From: Dactylorhiza incarnata
Taxonomy: Eukaryota; Streptophyta; Magnoliopsida; Asparagales; Orchidaceae
DNA length: 64,000 bases
Assembly: GCA_033032865.1 (NCBI GenBank)
Contig: JAWHQI010000028.1
Coordinates: forward strand, 2,437,001 to 2,501,000
Direction: 5' to 3'
Program-made: the position numbers and the translations under genes
Notes under the pieces: model-generated
What the model was told of the DNA's origin: nothing
The model's database searches: none
Seen by the model: the letters and a program-made list of their open reading frames with translations, nothing else
Part shown: piece after piece, positions 33,809 to 45,162 of the stretch
Layout of the letters: each line of letters opens with the position of its first letter
Position numbering within the stretch: the stretch's first letter is position 1

Positions 33809-35369
33809 GAAGTTCCCCTACTTATAGCGAGAAAGCGGGACGATGGTCTGCTTCGACCTTCTCAAGGCTTGACCACTATCTACCGCTCCGGTAGACTCTT
33901 CCTCTACAACTCTTCTCCCATCATCTCTTGGAGCACTGTTCCCCTGCTTCTCGAACTCGAAGCTCCCCCTGAGCCAGATGGCGATGGGGCACTGGGAGAT
34001 AGCTCCAACTCCACAGTAGAGTCTTTAGTGACCCTCTCTTCACACCTGCTAGAACCTCCACTCTCCAACAACACCACAGTAGAGACTCCCTGATATGAGA
34101 TCAGTTCGTCAAACACCACGTCGCGCGAGACGACGAACTTGTGAGTCTGCGGATTCATGCACTTCCACCCCTTCTTCCGCTCGTCGTAGCCGATGAAGAC
34201 ACACTTTCTTGCTTTCGGCTCCAACTTGGTTCTCTCAGCCTCCGGAACGTGCACGAAGCAGGTAGCGTCAAACACCCTCATGTGACTCACATTTGGCTTC
34301 TCCCCGAACATGAGTTGGTGTGGAGACACCATCCTGTTAGGACTTAGAGGTAGCTGGTTGATCACATAGGTGACACACGTCATTCCCTCCGCCCACAAGG
34401 CCTTGAGAATCCCCTTGGCATGCAGCCAACTCCTGGTAGTTTCCACCAGATGGCGAATCTTCCTCTCTGCGACCCCATTTTGCTGAGGGTGTGGGCACAG
34501 GAGAGCTCTCGCCGAATGCCGTTTTTCTTGCAGAAAGAAGCAAATGACTTAGAGGTAAACTCCCCCCCCCCCCCCCCCCCCCGATTATCACTTCGCAGCT
34601 TCTTCACCCTCAGGTTCAGCCTCCCCTCCACAAGTTCTTTCCACTCTTGGAACTTCTCAAACACCTCCGCCTTCTCTCTCTAGAAGTAAACCCACGTGTA
34701 GCGGGTATAATCATCCACCAGAACCAGCACATACTTATTTCCTCCATAAGTCAGGGTGGCGCACGGCACCATCACATCAGCGTGTACGCACTCAAGAGGT
34801 GTCTTACACCTTGTCTCCGACTTGTCAAATGGAAGTTGATGTGACTTACCATATTGACAGCCCTCGCATACATGGCCGTCGCCGCAAGAAGAGAGATTAG
34901 GCAGGCCGCTCACCAGACCCTTTGCAGCCATCATCTTCAACTTGTCCATCCCCACATGACCTAGCCTCTCATGCCAGATCGCAGTGCTATCATTCGTCTT
35001 CAACTTGTCTACATAGGCATTTGCAGACAGGACATACAAATCCTTCACCCTTCTCCCGGTGAGTGTGATGTCAGCATCAATAGACGATAGGTTCTTCAAA
35101 AACTTCACCTCCTTCGGTCCAAACAGCATGTGGTATCCTGCATCCACTGCATTTGCAACCGAGAAGAGATTCTTCTTCATGCCCGGCACATGATACACGC
35201 TCTTCAGTGACACAGGCTTCTCTTCATTTCCCAGGGATACCATCCCTTCTTGCTCCACAGGATGCACCGTATCATCCGCAGTGATGATAGCATCCGATCC
35301 TCCATATGCCTTTAAGGAGGCAAACTTAGACATGTCTCTAGTGAGATGGTGCCCGCAACCAGAATCCAC
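33809..35369 (-). pseudogene. Protease and integrase of copia element 1
   Basis: Protease begins at DSGCGHHLT straight after an in-frame TAA. The pre-integrase HHCC domain reads WHERLGHVGMDKL...CEGCQYGK. The integrase core includes the first Asp in CVHADVM and then a TAG after TWVYF. The second Asp lies in LRSDN, followed by a run of glycines where the family has a short G-G-E-F: the plus strand shows 21 C residues at 34562-34582. A one-base loss near 34490 shifts the frame around the catalytic Glu. The remaining integrase and linker (34446-33904) read METTRSWLHAKG, FGEKPNVSHMRVF and FIGYDERKKGWKC. Confidence 0.82.
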
Positions 35370-35372
35370 TAT

Positions 35373-36183
35373 TTAGTCATTCTCAAAGTTCACGGAGGCT
35401 AAGGCATCAACAGACGTTGCCGTCATCTCAGCCAGGAAGCAGTTGTCTCCGCCTTCACCACCCTGGTGACCTCCACCTCTCGCTCCACCTCCCCAATGGC
35501 CTCCTTGCTTCTCAGCAACATGACCGACCTTCAGATTAGACCGGCAGTCCTTTGCCATGTGCCCGTACTTCTTACAGGAAAAACAAAGAGATCTCCCCCT
35601 CTCATCACGAGCATGGAGGAACTTCCCCTTATCTCCTTGAGAGGACGTTGAGGGTCCATCTCCGGAGTTCTTCTTCTTCTTGTCTCAGGTCTTCTTCTTC
35701 CCTGAGTACAAGACCTCGTTATCTCCCCCTGAGATAGATACTCCCGCCATCTGCTTGAGTGGACTTCGCACACAGATTCTTCACCTTCAGGAAGAAGGTG
35801 GATATTGACAACTCTCATTGAGTGGACTTTGCCAACTCATTCTCCAGGAACTGTAGCCGCGCTACATTCTTCTTGTTGAACAACCCATTGAGAGCTTTCC
35901 AGATCTCAGACGCTGACTTACAACCCAAGATGTGGTCGAACAAGTCAGGAGTAATAGCTCTCTTCAAGGTGAACTCCGCTTTGGCGTTTGTCTTCCTCCA
36001 AGCTCTCACAGCTAGACCATTGTCTCCGGCAGCTACAACTTCCTCTTGCGCATCTCCTCCAACGACCTCCCATAAGCCCTCTCCAAGTAGGTAACTCTCC
36101 ATACAGGACTTCCACTTCTTGTAATTCATCTGAGTGAGTAACTCAATGCCAAGACCTCTCACATAGCCTCCTCCGTCGTCCAT
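35373..36183 (-). pseudogene. Gag of copia element 1
   Basis: ATG at 36183-36181 starts MDDGGGYVRGLGIELL, followed by a typical copia gag segment (YKKWKSCMESYLLGEGLW ... EIWKALNGLFNKKNVARLQF). A stop at 35815 (LAKSTQ-stop) and further frameshifts break it. A CCHC zinc knuckle, CFSCKKYGHMAKDC (about 35592-35551), and a Gly/His-rich spacer remain in another frame and end in TAA just before protease. The leader between the primer-binding site and this ATG is only about 60 bases once the nested element is removed. Confidence 0.8.
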
Positions 36184-36220
36184 CTTGGTTGCTCAGTACT
36201 TGTAACTCAGTGCTTGTTCC

Positions 36221-37660
36221 TGTTGGAGTTTCTGAGCTGATCTCAAAGCAATCAACAGTTAGTCTTACTACCAACGCAATATGAGCCTATAGGGTTGCAC
36301 ATAAAAGTGCTTGGAGAAATTGGAGAAAGAATTGAGTTGGCCTTGCTTATATAGGATATGAGTGGAGGACCAATCCTGTGACTGTTTGGAATTAAGTAGA
36401 GAATGTCTCAATGGGAAATCGTTTAAAAGGTTTAAACGAATAGATTTATACTTGACAAATTCAGATAAAGTGTTTAACCGAACTGTGTCAAATTCGGCTA
36501 AAGGGTTTAGACGAATTCGGCTAAAGGGTCTAGACGAATTCGGCTAAGTCAAAATTCGGCTAAAGGGTTTGAACGAACTTATATAGCTGAATTTATATAG
36601 TCGAATTAAAGGCATTCGTCGACCGCTGAGACGGCAAAAGGCTAGAGTAGCGCGTTCGTCGAACGACTGTTATACTGCGTTCGACGAACGACTAGTATAC
36701 TGCGTTCGACAAACGCTAGAGTAGCGCGTTCGTCGAACGGCTGTTATACTGCGTTCGACGAACGGCTAGTATACTGCGTTCGACGAACGACTAGTATACT
36801 GCGTTCGATGAACGACTAGTATACTACGTTCGACGAACGGCTAGAGTAGCGCATTTGTCGAACGACTGTTATACTGCGTTCGACAAACGGCTAGTATACT
36901 GCGCTCGACGAACGACTAGTATACTGTGCTCGACGAACGACTAGTATACTGCGCTCGACGAACGACTAGTATACTGCGCTCGACGAACGACTAGTATACT
37001 GCGTTCGACGAACGGCTAGTATACTGCGTTCGACGAACGGTTCGTCGAAGCGTGTTCGACGAGCGCTAGTCAGTTCGTCGAACGTAGTTTGACGAATTCA
37101 GTTTTCTTCACTTAAAGTCGTGGCTGTGCGGATAGCTCCCTTTTGCGCGTTGGTATAAAAGAATGCGATTCTTTTTGACCTAATGTATGCGATCTATTTT
37201 GCGAAAGAAAGTGAGAGCGGCGGAAGAGTTCCGCCTGTAGCCCCGGAAGGAAGGGTTCCGACCAGTCGATCCCGCCGCCGCTGTCGCCTCTCCCTGTCGT
37301 CGGACCTAGCAGTTCGTGGGAGACATAGAGAGCAGTTCTTCTCTGACCTAGATCTTGTGTGACAAGAGGCTAGGGTTCTCCAGTGCTCGTGTGGACTACT
37401 ATAGAGGTGCAGATCCATTTCTGTACAAGGAACTCTGCCGCACCATCTTGAATCTGACATTGGAGCATCTCTATTGAGTATAAACTCAAACCCCTTCAGG
37501 TATATTCTCTGCAAATGTTGTGGTTATTGTTTTATTTCTTGAATCGATGAAATCGCAAGTTCCTGTTAACTCTTTTGGGTTGTTCTAGTTATTTTATTCC
37601 GCTGCGCGTATATGATATGCTGTATTATCATCTTTGAAATGATATTATGAAAACCCAACA
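36221..37660 (+). repeat. 5' LTR of copia element 2
   Basis: 1,440 bp. A 25-bp tandem array (GCGTTCGACGAACGGCTAGT plus ATACT) occupies about 36640-37090, and the TATA box TATAAAAG is at 37154-37161. It is 176 bp shorter than its partner, about seven repeat units. Confidence 0.9.
36640..37090 (+). repeat. 25-bp palindromic tandem array, 5' LTR
   Basis: Each unit carries the odd palindrome GTTCGACGAAC and the even palindrome AGTATACT. Some units are replaced by a variant, CTAGAGTAGCGCGTTCGTCG, with the first palindrome inverted in centre. A run of units reads GCGCTCGACGAAC instead of GCGTTCGACGAAC. Confidence 0.8.
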
Positions 37661-37661
37661 G

Positions 37662-37677
37662 TGGTATCAAAGCGAGG
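37662..37677 (+). other. Primer-binding site of copia element 2
   Basis: TGGTATCAAAGCGAGG one base after the LTR end. It matches the initiator-Met site at TGGTATCA and differs afterwards. Confidence 0.8.
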
Positions 37678-38638
37678 TTTGCGATCTAATGCATGTAAAT
37701 CTGAAATTTAGAAGTGTTCTAAATGTCTGGATTTCTTCTTGGGTGTTTGGATTTCGAAGAAATGTTCTAGATTGGAAAAACTCTCAGGAATGCATGTGAT
37801 TGCATTGCTATTTCATTGTTCCAGAAATTGTTTCTCATTTGCAGTAACCATCCCTCTAATTGGTTTGTGAAACCAAATGTTTTAGATTTTGAATCTGGCA
37901 TTGAGAGACGAGCTTGTCTACTGCATAATTGGAGTTGTTTTGATTTGTCAAATGCATGTAAATCTGGAGATTTAGAAATGTTCTAAATGCTCAGATTTAG
38001 CTTTTTTTATCAAGCGTTGATAATTTTATTTTGTGCACTTCTGGGATGTATTTGGTTGTGAATGTTGTATTTTATTAAAGTACACGTTGATTAATTGTTA
38101 ATCAATTTTATAAATAAAATTACTTATCCAATATTAAGTATACGGATGCCTTCCGATGGATGACACTCTTCCTGTCTCGGTCGATGAAGTGTGGGCTTGC
38201 CAAAGCAAGGTGCACTAATCTATCTTGGTAAGGGTGCGAGCGGATAATTATGATATCCCACTGTCGACATCGGGTCTATCTTAACTAGGTGACCTCAAAG
38301 GTTGAGTGCCTAGATGCATAGGGTTGGCATGCACCATTTGATGGATGCGAGTAAGGAGTTATTCACCAACCATACAAGAGTTGTATAGTGATGCAATTGA
38401 CAAGTGTTGTCTACCTAAATAACCGCATTGTAAGAGAAACGCCAAAGCGGACTCGTTGTGTTGGTGAAATACGGATCTTGTCCACTAAGAGAGTAGCTCG
38501 CATAAACTCTCCGAATTGATATTAAGGGTTAACAATTTGAATAAAATAGTGGGAGTATTTAATTAAAGACCTTATTAAAATAAAATGTATTTTGAAATAT
38601 AGTACTAAATAAACTTTGCATTATTTTGTAGAATTTTC
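37678..38638 (+). other. 5' leader of copia element 2
   Basis: About 960 bases with no gene. It includes a duplicated segment, GATCTAATGCATGTAAATCTGAAATTTAG-like (37682 and 37948), and a G+C-richer part around 38150-38330. It leads to the gag ATG at 38639. Confidence 0.6.
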
Positions 38639-39808
38639 ATGGCAAATACTTTACACTCCATGTTGTCCCTGAGAGCTATCCTTGAGAAGGATAAGCTCAT
38701 TGGGATGAATTTCTTAGACTGGTTCAGGAACCTGAGAATTGTTCTCAGGCAAGAGCATAAGATCTATGTCCTTGAAGAAGATCCCCCCGAGGAGCCAGCC
38801 TCTACAGCACCTCGTGCAGATAAAGATGCATATAAGAAGTATGGAGATGACTCCTTGGATGTTGAATGTCTCATGCTCGCAACCATGAACTCTGAGCTTC
38901 AAAATCAACATGAGAACATGAGCTGTTACGAGATGGTGGAGCACCTAAAGAAAATGTTTCAAGGACAAGCACGCCAAGAGAGGTTTGACATATCCAGGGC
39001 ATTATTTCAGTGTAAGATGGGAGCTCGGGACCAAGTAGGAACTCACGTACTCAAGATGATTGGGTATATAGAGAACCTTGAAAGACTGGGGTTTCCGTTA
39101 GGCCAAGAGTTGTCCACTGATCTGATCCTGCAATCGTTCCCGGACAGTTATGAGCAGTTTGTCTTAAATTACAATATGAATGAAATTGACAAGACACTGC
39201 CCGAGCTCCTAGGCATGTTGAGAACTGCCGAGATCAATGTGAAGAAGGCCAAGCCTGCCGGCCCCATACTGATGGTTCATAAGAGCAAGGGCAAGGCCAA
39301 GGGATTCAAGAAGACGAAGATTGGATCTAAGTCTCCTTTTGATCCCAAGTCTTCTACACTGAAAAAGAAAGGTCTGGCGAAAGAAGGAAAATGCCACTAC
39401 TGCGGTAAGGCGGGGCATTGGAGGCAGAACTGTCCCCTCTACATTGAGGATCTGCAAAAGAAGAAGGGAAGTATGACTTCCACTTCAGGTATTTTTGTTA
39501 TAGAAATAAACCTTTCTGCTCCCTCATCTTGGGTATTGGATACCGGATGTGGTTCTCACATTTGTACGAATGTGCAGGAACTGACAAGGAGAAGAATGCT
39601 GGGTAGAGGAGAGATAGACATGCGCGTTGGAAATGGAGCAAGAGTTGCTGCCGTTGCCGTTGGTGTTTATCATCTTTCTTTGCCCACTGGGCTTGTAATA
39701 GAACTTGATAATTGTTATTTTGTTCCTCCTATAACTAGAAACATCATTTCTATTGCATGTTTGGACATGATTGGTTTCTCTTTTAATATAAAGAAGTTCT
39801 ATTTATAA
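38639..39808 (+). CDS. Gag-protease of copia element 2, 389 codons open
   Basis: The longest uninterrupted frame in the window. It starts MANTLHSMLSLRAILEKDKL, followed by a copia gag domain (FLDWFRNLRIVLRQEHKIYVL ... ERLGFPLGQELSTDLILQSF). It has a Lys-rich basic stretch around residues 210-245, a CCHC zinc knuckle CHYCGKAGHWRQNC at about residue 253, and then the aspartic protease with WVLDTGCGSHICTN (D-T-G, residue about 302). The frame stops at TAA just after the protease, and the next part of pol is in another frame. Gag packages element RNA and the protease cuts the polyprotein. It could still be translated, though the element as a whole is dead. Confidence 0.85.
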   Translation: MANTLHSMLSLRAILEKDKLIGMNFLDWFRNLRIVLRQEHKIYVLEEDPPEEPASTAPRADKDAYKKYGDDSLDVECLMLATMNSELQNQHENMSCYEMVEHLKKMFQGQARQERFDISRALFQCKMGARDQVGTHVLKMIGYIENLERLGFPLGQELSTDLILQSFPDSYEQFVLNYNMNEIDKTLPELLGMLRTAEINVKKAKPAGPILMVHKSKGKAKGFKKTKIGSKSPFDPKSSTLKKKGLAKEGKCHYCGKAGHWRQNCPLYIEDLQKKKGSMTSTSGIFVIEINLSAPSSWVLDTGCGSHICTNVQELTRRRMLGRGEIDMRVGNGARVAAVAVGVYHLSLPTGLVIELDNCYFVPPITRNIISIACLDMIGFSFNIKKFYL

Positions 39809-40750
39809 AAATGATGTTTGTTATGGCGTTGCCCAATTGTTTAATGGTTTATATGTTTTGAACTTAAACAATCTGATCTATAAAATAGAAAATACAAGAC
39901 TAAAAATAAATGACTTGAATCCTACGTATCTCTGGCATTGTCGTTTGGGCCATATAAATGAGAAATGCATATCTAAGCTCCATAAAGATGGATTATTGGA
40001 CTCATTTGATTATGAATCATTTGAGAGATGCGAGTCTTGCTTATTAGGTAAAATGACTAAAGTCCCTTTCACTGGTCATACTGAGAGGGCTGATGATCTT
40101 TTGGGTGTAATACATAGTGATGTATACGGACCCATGAGTTCTATGGCTAGAGGTGGGTAATACTACTTCGTTATATTTATTGATGATTTCGGTAGATACA
40201 GATACGTGTTTCTTATGAAGAACAAATCTGAAACCTTTGAAAAATTCAAAGAGTTTAAAAATGAAGTAGAGACCAACTAGGAAAAAGGATAAAAAGCACT
40301 TCGATCTGATCGAGGTGGCGAATATCTAAGTCATGAGTTTCGTGATCATCTGAGAGAGTGTGGTATTGTATCACAGCTCACTCCGCCCGGAACACCGCAA
40401 CATAATGGTGTGTCTGAGAGGAGGAATCGTACTTTGTTAGACATGGTATGGTCGATGATGAGTCATGCAGATTTGCCCGTTTCCTTTTGGGGATTTGCTT
40501 TAGAGACTGCTGCTTTCACATTAAATCGTGCTCCAACGAAAATGGTTCTAAAGACACCATGTGAGATATGGACTGGGAAGCGTCCTAGTATGTCTTTCAT
40601 TAAGATTTGGGGCTGTGAGGCATACGTGCGACGTCAAATGCCTGACAAGCTGGAACCCAAGTCGGATAAGTGTTATCTTATGTGATATCCTAGGGAAACC
40701 AAAGGGTATTACTTCTACCTGCCATCCGAGGGCAAAGTGTTTGTCGCAAG
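39809..40750 (+). pseudogene. Integrase of copia element 2, 5' part
   Basis: The frame 39837-40160 gives the HHCC domain (YLWHCRLGHINEKCISKL ... CESCLLGKMTKVPF) and the first catalytic Asp in VIHSDVYGPM. TAA follows AARGG, and two more stops lie near 40278-40290. The second Asp is in LRSDRGGEYLS and the Glu in PPGTPQHNGVSERRNRT. A TGA near 40683 (KCYLM-stop) follows. The reading ends GKVFVA exactly where the SIRE-like element is inserted. Confidence 0.82.
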
Positions 40751-42008
40751 TGTTGGATCATGTGACGCCCTTAGAGGGGGGGGAGGTGAATAAGGGTGTG
40801 TTTAAAATATAATTTTTACTTAATAATTTTTTTAAACAGATTTTACTTTTCTAAAAAAATTACTTATAAACAATTTCAAACCAATGTAATTTTTGTTTTA
40901 AACCAAACATAAATTTCTAAGTTAAAGATTAAGCAACCAAATTTGCAATTAATGAAAGAAGCATAATTATATTAATCATGAAATTTACATACAATAAAAT
41001 GATCTTAACAATGCTTAAGATCAATGCACAACTATGATAATATAAATTTCACTAATTTTGATTTTACCAATCCTTCTCCCAAGGATCGGAAGGCTATCAC
41101 TTGTCTCTCCCTAGATCAAGCCCAAGCCTACCCTCTAGATCTTCCCAAGATCTAGACGTAGTACACAAGGCCACGATTTCCTACCAAGCCACGCAAGGAC
41201 TTGGACGCTCCGCACAAGGAAGTGATTTTCCCCTAAGCCGCGCAAGGACTTAGACGCCGCACGCAAGACGACGATTTCTACAACGATTATAAAGTGAAAA
41301 GTAAATGTGAATGAAATACAAAATGAAAAGAACAACTCCCTAGAAATTCAGATCTCTGAAAGGAAGGTTGAAGCCTCGAGATGATCGTTGATGTAGAAGT
41401 GCGTCCGATCTCGTCTTCAATCTGAATCTTTCTAGCACAAATGGGAGTTGATGGAGTTCTGGAGCTTTCTGGTTCGAATGCACTCTGGAAGAAGGTCTGG
41501 AAATCTCAAGAACTGAATTCCACGAAGTTTTGAGCTCTTTTAAGAAATAAGAGCTGTCGCCGTCCGATAGCTACTGTCGTCGGAATCCGATATCTCCAGA
41601 GGCTGCCACGTGTCCCACTAAAACGAAGTTTCTGCGTGGTGTTGAGGTCGTGGGTGAGACGTGGGCTGTCGGATATCCGATAGCACTGTCGGATATCCGT
41701 TAGCTAAGGTAACTGCTGCACGTACTGCCATTATTGGAAGATCGTGGGCTGTCGGAAATCCGATAGCGATATCGGAAATCCGATAGCTCTTAACCGTTGC
41801 GCAGAGATCAAATAAACGCGCTGTCGGAAATCCGATAGGGCTGTCGGAAATCCGATAGCTCAAATTTCTGGAAAATGTCATTTTGCTCCAATTGAAAACA
41901 TGTTATTCTTGCACATGTTATCTGCACACCATTAATCAAAAATAGGATCAAATACATTCGGGATTTGTTATTCTCAAACCGGACGAGTGCGGAACGCATG
42001 CTCCAACA
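40751..42008 (-). repeat. 3' LTR of SIRE-like element 3
   Basis: 1,258 bp. It holds four palindrome pairs of the TGTCG type at 41552-41593, 41663-41705, 41748-41788 and 41820-41860. The U5 end has an 8-G tract (40776-40783). Confidence 0.92.
41552..41860 (-). promoter_or_regulatory. Four TGTCG-type palindrome pairs in the LTR U3
   Basis: Examples are CTGTCGGATATCCGATAG and CTGTCGGAAATCCGATAG. Each module is two palindromes separated by 1-4 bases. A clear TATA box is not seen; TTAAAAGAG lies just downstream on the minus strand. In the 5' LTR two pairs (49573-49614, 49685-49726) and a hybrid (49756-49790) remain after a deletion of about 87 bp between repeats. Confidence 0.7.
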
Positions 42009-43674
42009 ATCTCCCCCTTTTGATAATAACAAATCCTTATAAAAAGAAATCGAATAAATCCTATTGAGATAGTGAAAAGTACATTGTGTGTGTACAAGTG
42101 TGAGCTTAAGATCTCCCCCTTAATATGATCTCCCCCTTAATATTAGCTCCTTCTAAAAATATTCTCCCCCTACATATAAACTCCCCCTACATGTATGCTT
42201 ACTTAATTAATTTAGTATTTTAAGTGATTTAATTGATTTCTTATTATCTTCTCCCCCTTTGATATTAGCAAAAGATGTTAATAGAGACGAGGAAAGAGGA
42301 TTATAGAGATCTTTTAGAAAATAAGAAAGAATATAGGAAGAGTCAGAGTATACTGGCGGAAGCTTTGTAAGTGATAGAATATTGAGATAAGTAATCATAG
42401 AGATGAGGCTAAGCATTCTAGTAATGTGTTATAATGTATAGAAGCAAATATACTTAACCATGATGAGATTCAATTTCAATTATCAGAGAGAGACACATGA
42501 GGATATAGAATATTGAATCGTTTCGGTCCAATTCTCATAAGAAGAAATTTTATAAATAACAATGAAGTGTAGTAGTGATACTTTGAGAAAGAATACATAT
42601 GAATATATTTAAAATATACATGACCATGGAATTGGTAAACATAACATAAATATACATAAGCCCATACTTTTGAACCAGAAACTTTGCAAATATACATAAA
42701 AGGACCATTTTGTTTTTGCAAGACACTTTACAATTCTTTCCAAGGTGCTTAACCTCACAATGCTCATTAAGACTTATCAGGAGCCTAAGTAGTGCTTGGT
42801 GGAGGATCCATTTCAATATTTTTATGTCTTTCAACATTTTTGGCAAAATGAATGTTTTGTATTTGAATTTTCCTCCTTTTTTTGTTTTCAGGATTCATAG
42901 ATGTGAAGGATCTCCGAATTCACTTGCATGCCATAAATGGTAAAATTTGAATAAGTGCAAAGTATCAAAGGTGAAGGCGACATTTATGAAATGTATTGTG
43001 TTATGTTCGATCAATCATGATGTATGTATAAAATAAACTTCATCAACATGTATTACCAAAGTAAGTGTTTGTGATTGCTCATTGTCATAGATAAAAGATT
43101 TCTTATACTTAGAGGCATGCGAAAACAATTCGTAATTACTATATGAAAGTGTCATCACAATGATAAGTTAAGATTGAACAGCTTAATCATGTGGTAAGTT
43201 ATTGTTTTGAATAATAACACAAGAAGAATCCTTTATGCAAGATACAAAAAATCTCATATGAACATTTATAGAATCAGGTATTGAACAAACTAGTGTAAAA
43301 CAGAATTTGATACTCCTGAAAGCAGTGGACGGAGGAAGACAGTAGTAAGGAGATCAGATTTTGATATTCCTGAAAGCAGTGGAGCAGGTAGTCGGAATGA
43401 GGAGGAGTCAGATTGAAACAGAGTTCTGGGGGATATCGCCATCCGACAGCTCACTGTCGCCATCCGACAGCTGCCCAGCCCAGATCTCTTCCTAATTTTG
43501 TGAACTTCTATTTTGAGACTTTTTAAGTACCCTTTTATTAAAATTCTGTAATAATTTTTAAGATTTGGACATGATTGATGTGGTGAATGTTTATGTTAAC
43601 ATTTAGTTTTTCTTTTTAAAATGTAAGGCTATTGTGATGTTTTCAATTTTTATAGGTTTTAAGTAGTGATATAA
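42009..43674 (-). other. 3' non-coding region of SIRE-like element 3
   Basis: About 1.7 kb without a gene. On the minus strand it has several GGGGGAG tracts (42009-42260) near the 3' LTR. It also holds one copy of the conserved hairpin (42740-42799) and one TGTCG-type palindrome pair (43432-43472). Confidence 0.65.
42740..42799 (-). other. Conserved hairpin, copy III
   Basis: On the minus strand: outer stem CCAAG (42799-42795) with CTTGG (42744-42740); inner stem CTTAGGCTC (42789-42781) with GAGGTTAAG (42756-42748), 7 Watson-Crick pairs plus a wobble, one mismatch. The loop is identical to copy I over 24 bases. Compared with copy I the third stem pair has changed from C-G to U-A. Confidence 0.68.
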
Positions 43675-45153
43675 TCATTGTGAAATGTCTATGATTCCCA
43701 ATTCTAGCCTAAGCATAGAAAAACGGGAATCCGGTAACGGTTTAGTGAATATATCCGCTAGTTGATTTTCCGTGCCTATAAAGTTGATTTTTATATTACC
43801 CTTCTTAATATGATCCCTTATAAAATGATGTCGGACATCTATATGCTTAGATCTAGAGTGTAATACGGGATTATTAGTTAAGTCTATAGCATTTTTATTA
43901 TCACACTTTAATTCTACACGACTTTGTTGCATGCCAAAGTCTTCTAATATTTGTGACATCCAAAGAGCTTGGGCACAACAACTACCTAGTGCAATATATT
44001 CGGCCTCGGTAGTAGAGAGGGCAACAGAATTCTGTTTCCTACTCAACCATGAAATAAGTGAAGGGCCGATAAAATGACAAGTGCCACTAGTGCTTTTCCT
44101 ATCTAAAGAACATCCCGCATAATCTGAATCCGAAAAGCCATGTAAAATAAAGGAATCATTATGAGGATACCATAATCCTAATTTAGATGTTCCTATAAGA
44201 TATCGAAAGATGCGTTTCACCGCTTTTAAATGTGACTCTTTAGGATTAGCCTGAAATCTAGCACATAAACAAACGGCAAACATAATGTTAGGTCTAGAGG
44301 CGGTTAAATACAATAAAGATCCTATCATACTTCTATAAAGGGTTTGCTCAATTGAAACACCACTTTCATCTTTTCCTAATTTTAGTGAAGTACTCATAGG
44401 AGTGTTTGCATGCTTAAGATTTTCAAATCCAAATCATTTTAACATATCATGAATATATTTGGATTGACATATAAAGATACCATCATGTTTTTGTGTAATT
44501 TGAAAACCTAGAAAATATGAAAGTTCTCCTACCATGCTCATTTCAAATTCATTTTTCATAATTTGAACTATTTCATTACACAACTCTTCATTAGTGGCTC
44601 CAAAAATAATATCATCAACATAAATTTGCAAAATAACTAAATCATGATCAATTTGCTTAATGAAGAGTGTAGAATCGACACTTCCTATTTTATAATCATG
44701 CTTTAACAAATATTGAGTTAATCGATCATACCAAGCACGAGGCGCTTGTTTTAATCCATAAAGCGCTTTATCTAATTTATAAACATAATTTGGATATTTC
44801 TCATTTATAAAACCAGGGGGTTGTTCTACATAAACCTCTTCTTTTATATACCCGTTTAAAAATGCGGTTTTGACATCCATTTGAAATAATTTAAATCTTT
44901 TAAAACAAGCAAATGCAAGAAATATCCTAACCGCTTCTAATCTTGCTACGGGTGCAAAAGTTTCATCAAAATCCACCCCTTCAATTTGTGCATAACCTTT
45001 TGCAACTAATCTGGCTTTATTTCTAATAATTCTAGATTCACTATCCAATTTATTTTTGAAAATCCACTTAACTCCAACGACAGGATGATTTTTGGGTCGT
45101 TCTACAAGATTCCAAACCTTATTACGTTCAAATTGATTAAGTTCTTCATTCAT
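43675..45153 (-). pseudogene. Reverse transcriptase and RNase H of SIRE-like element 3
   Basis: The RT frame (45153-44434) has [78 protein letters not shown] and the catalytic [16 protein letters not shown] at about 44431 (DMLK-stop-FGFEN) separates it from RNase H (44397-43675): LYLTASRPNIMFAV, SDSDYAGCSLDRKSTSG, STTEAEYIALGSC, CDNKNAIDL, HIDVRHHFIRDHI and ADIFTKPLP. The set, especially HIDVRHHFIRDH, is typical of the SIRE/Maximus lineage. Confidence 0.88.
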
Positions 45154-45162
45154 AGCTAAAAA

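Noticed and set aside
34420..34683. Plus-strand frames opposite the copia 1 pol genes (for example 33380-33691, 34420-34683)
   Set aside because: Shadows of the minus-strand gag-pol, whose motifs are unmistakable.
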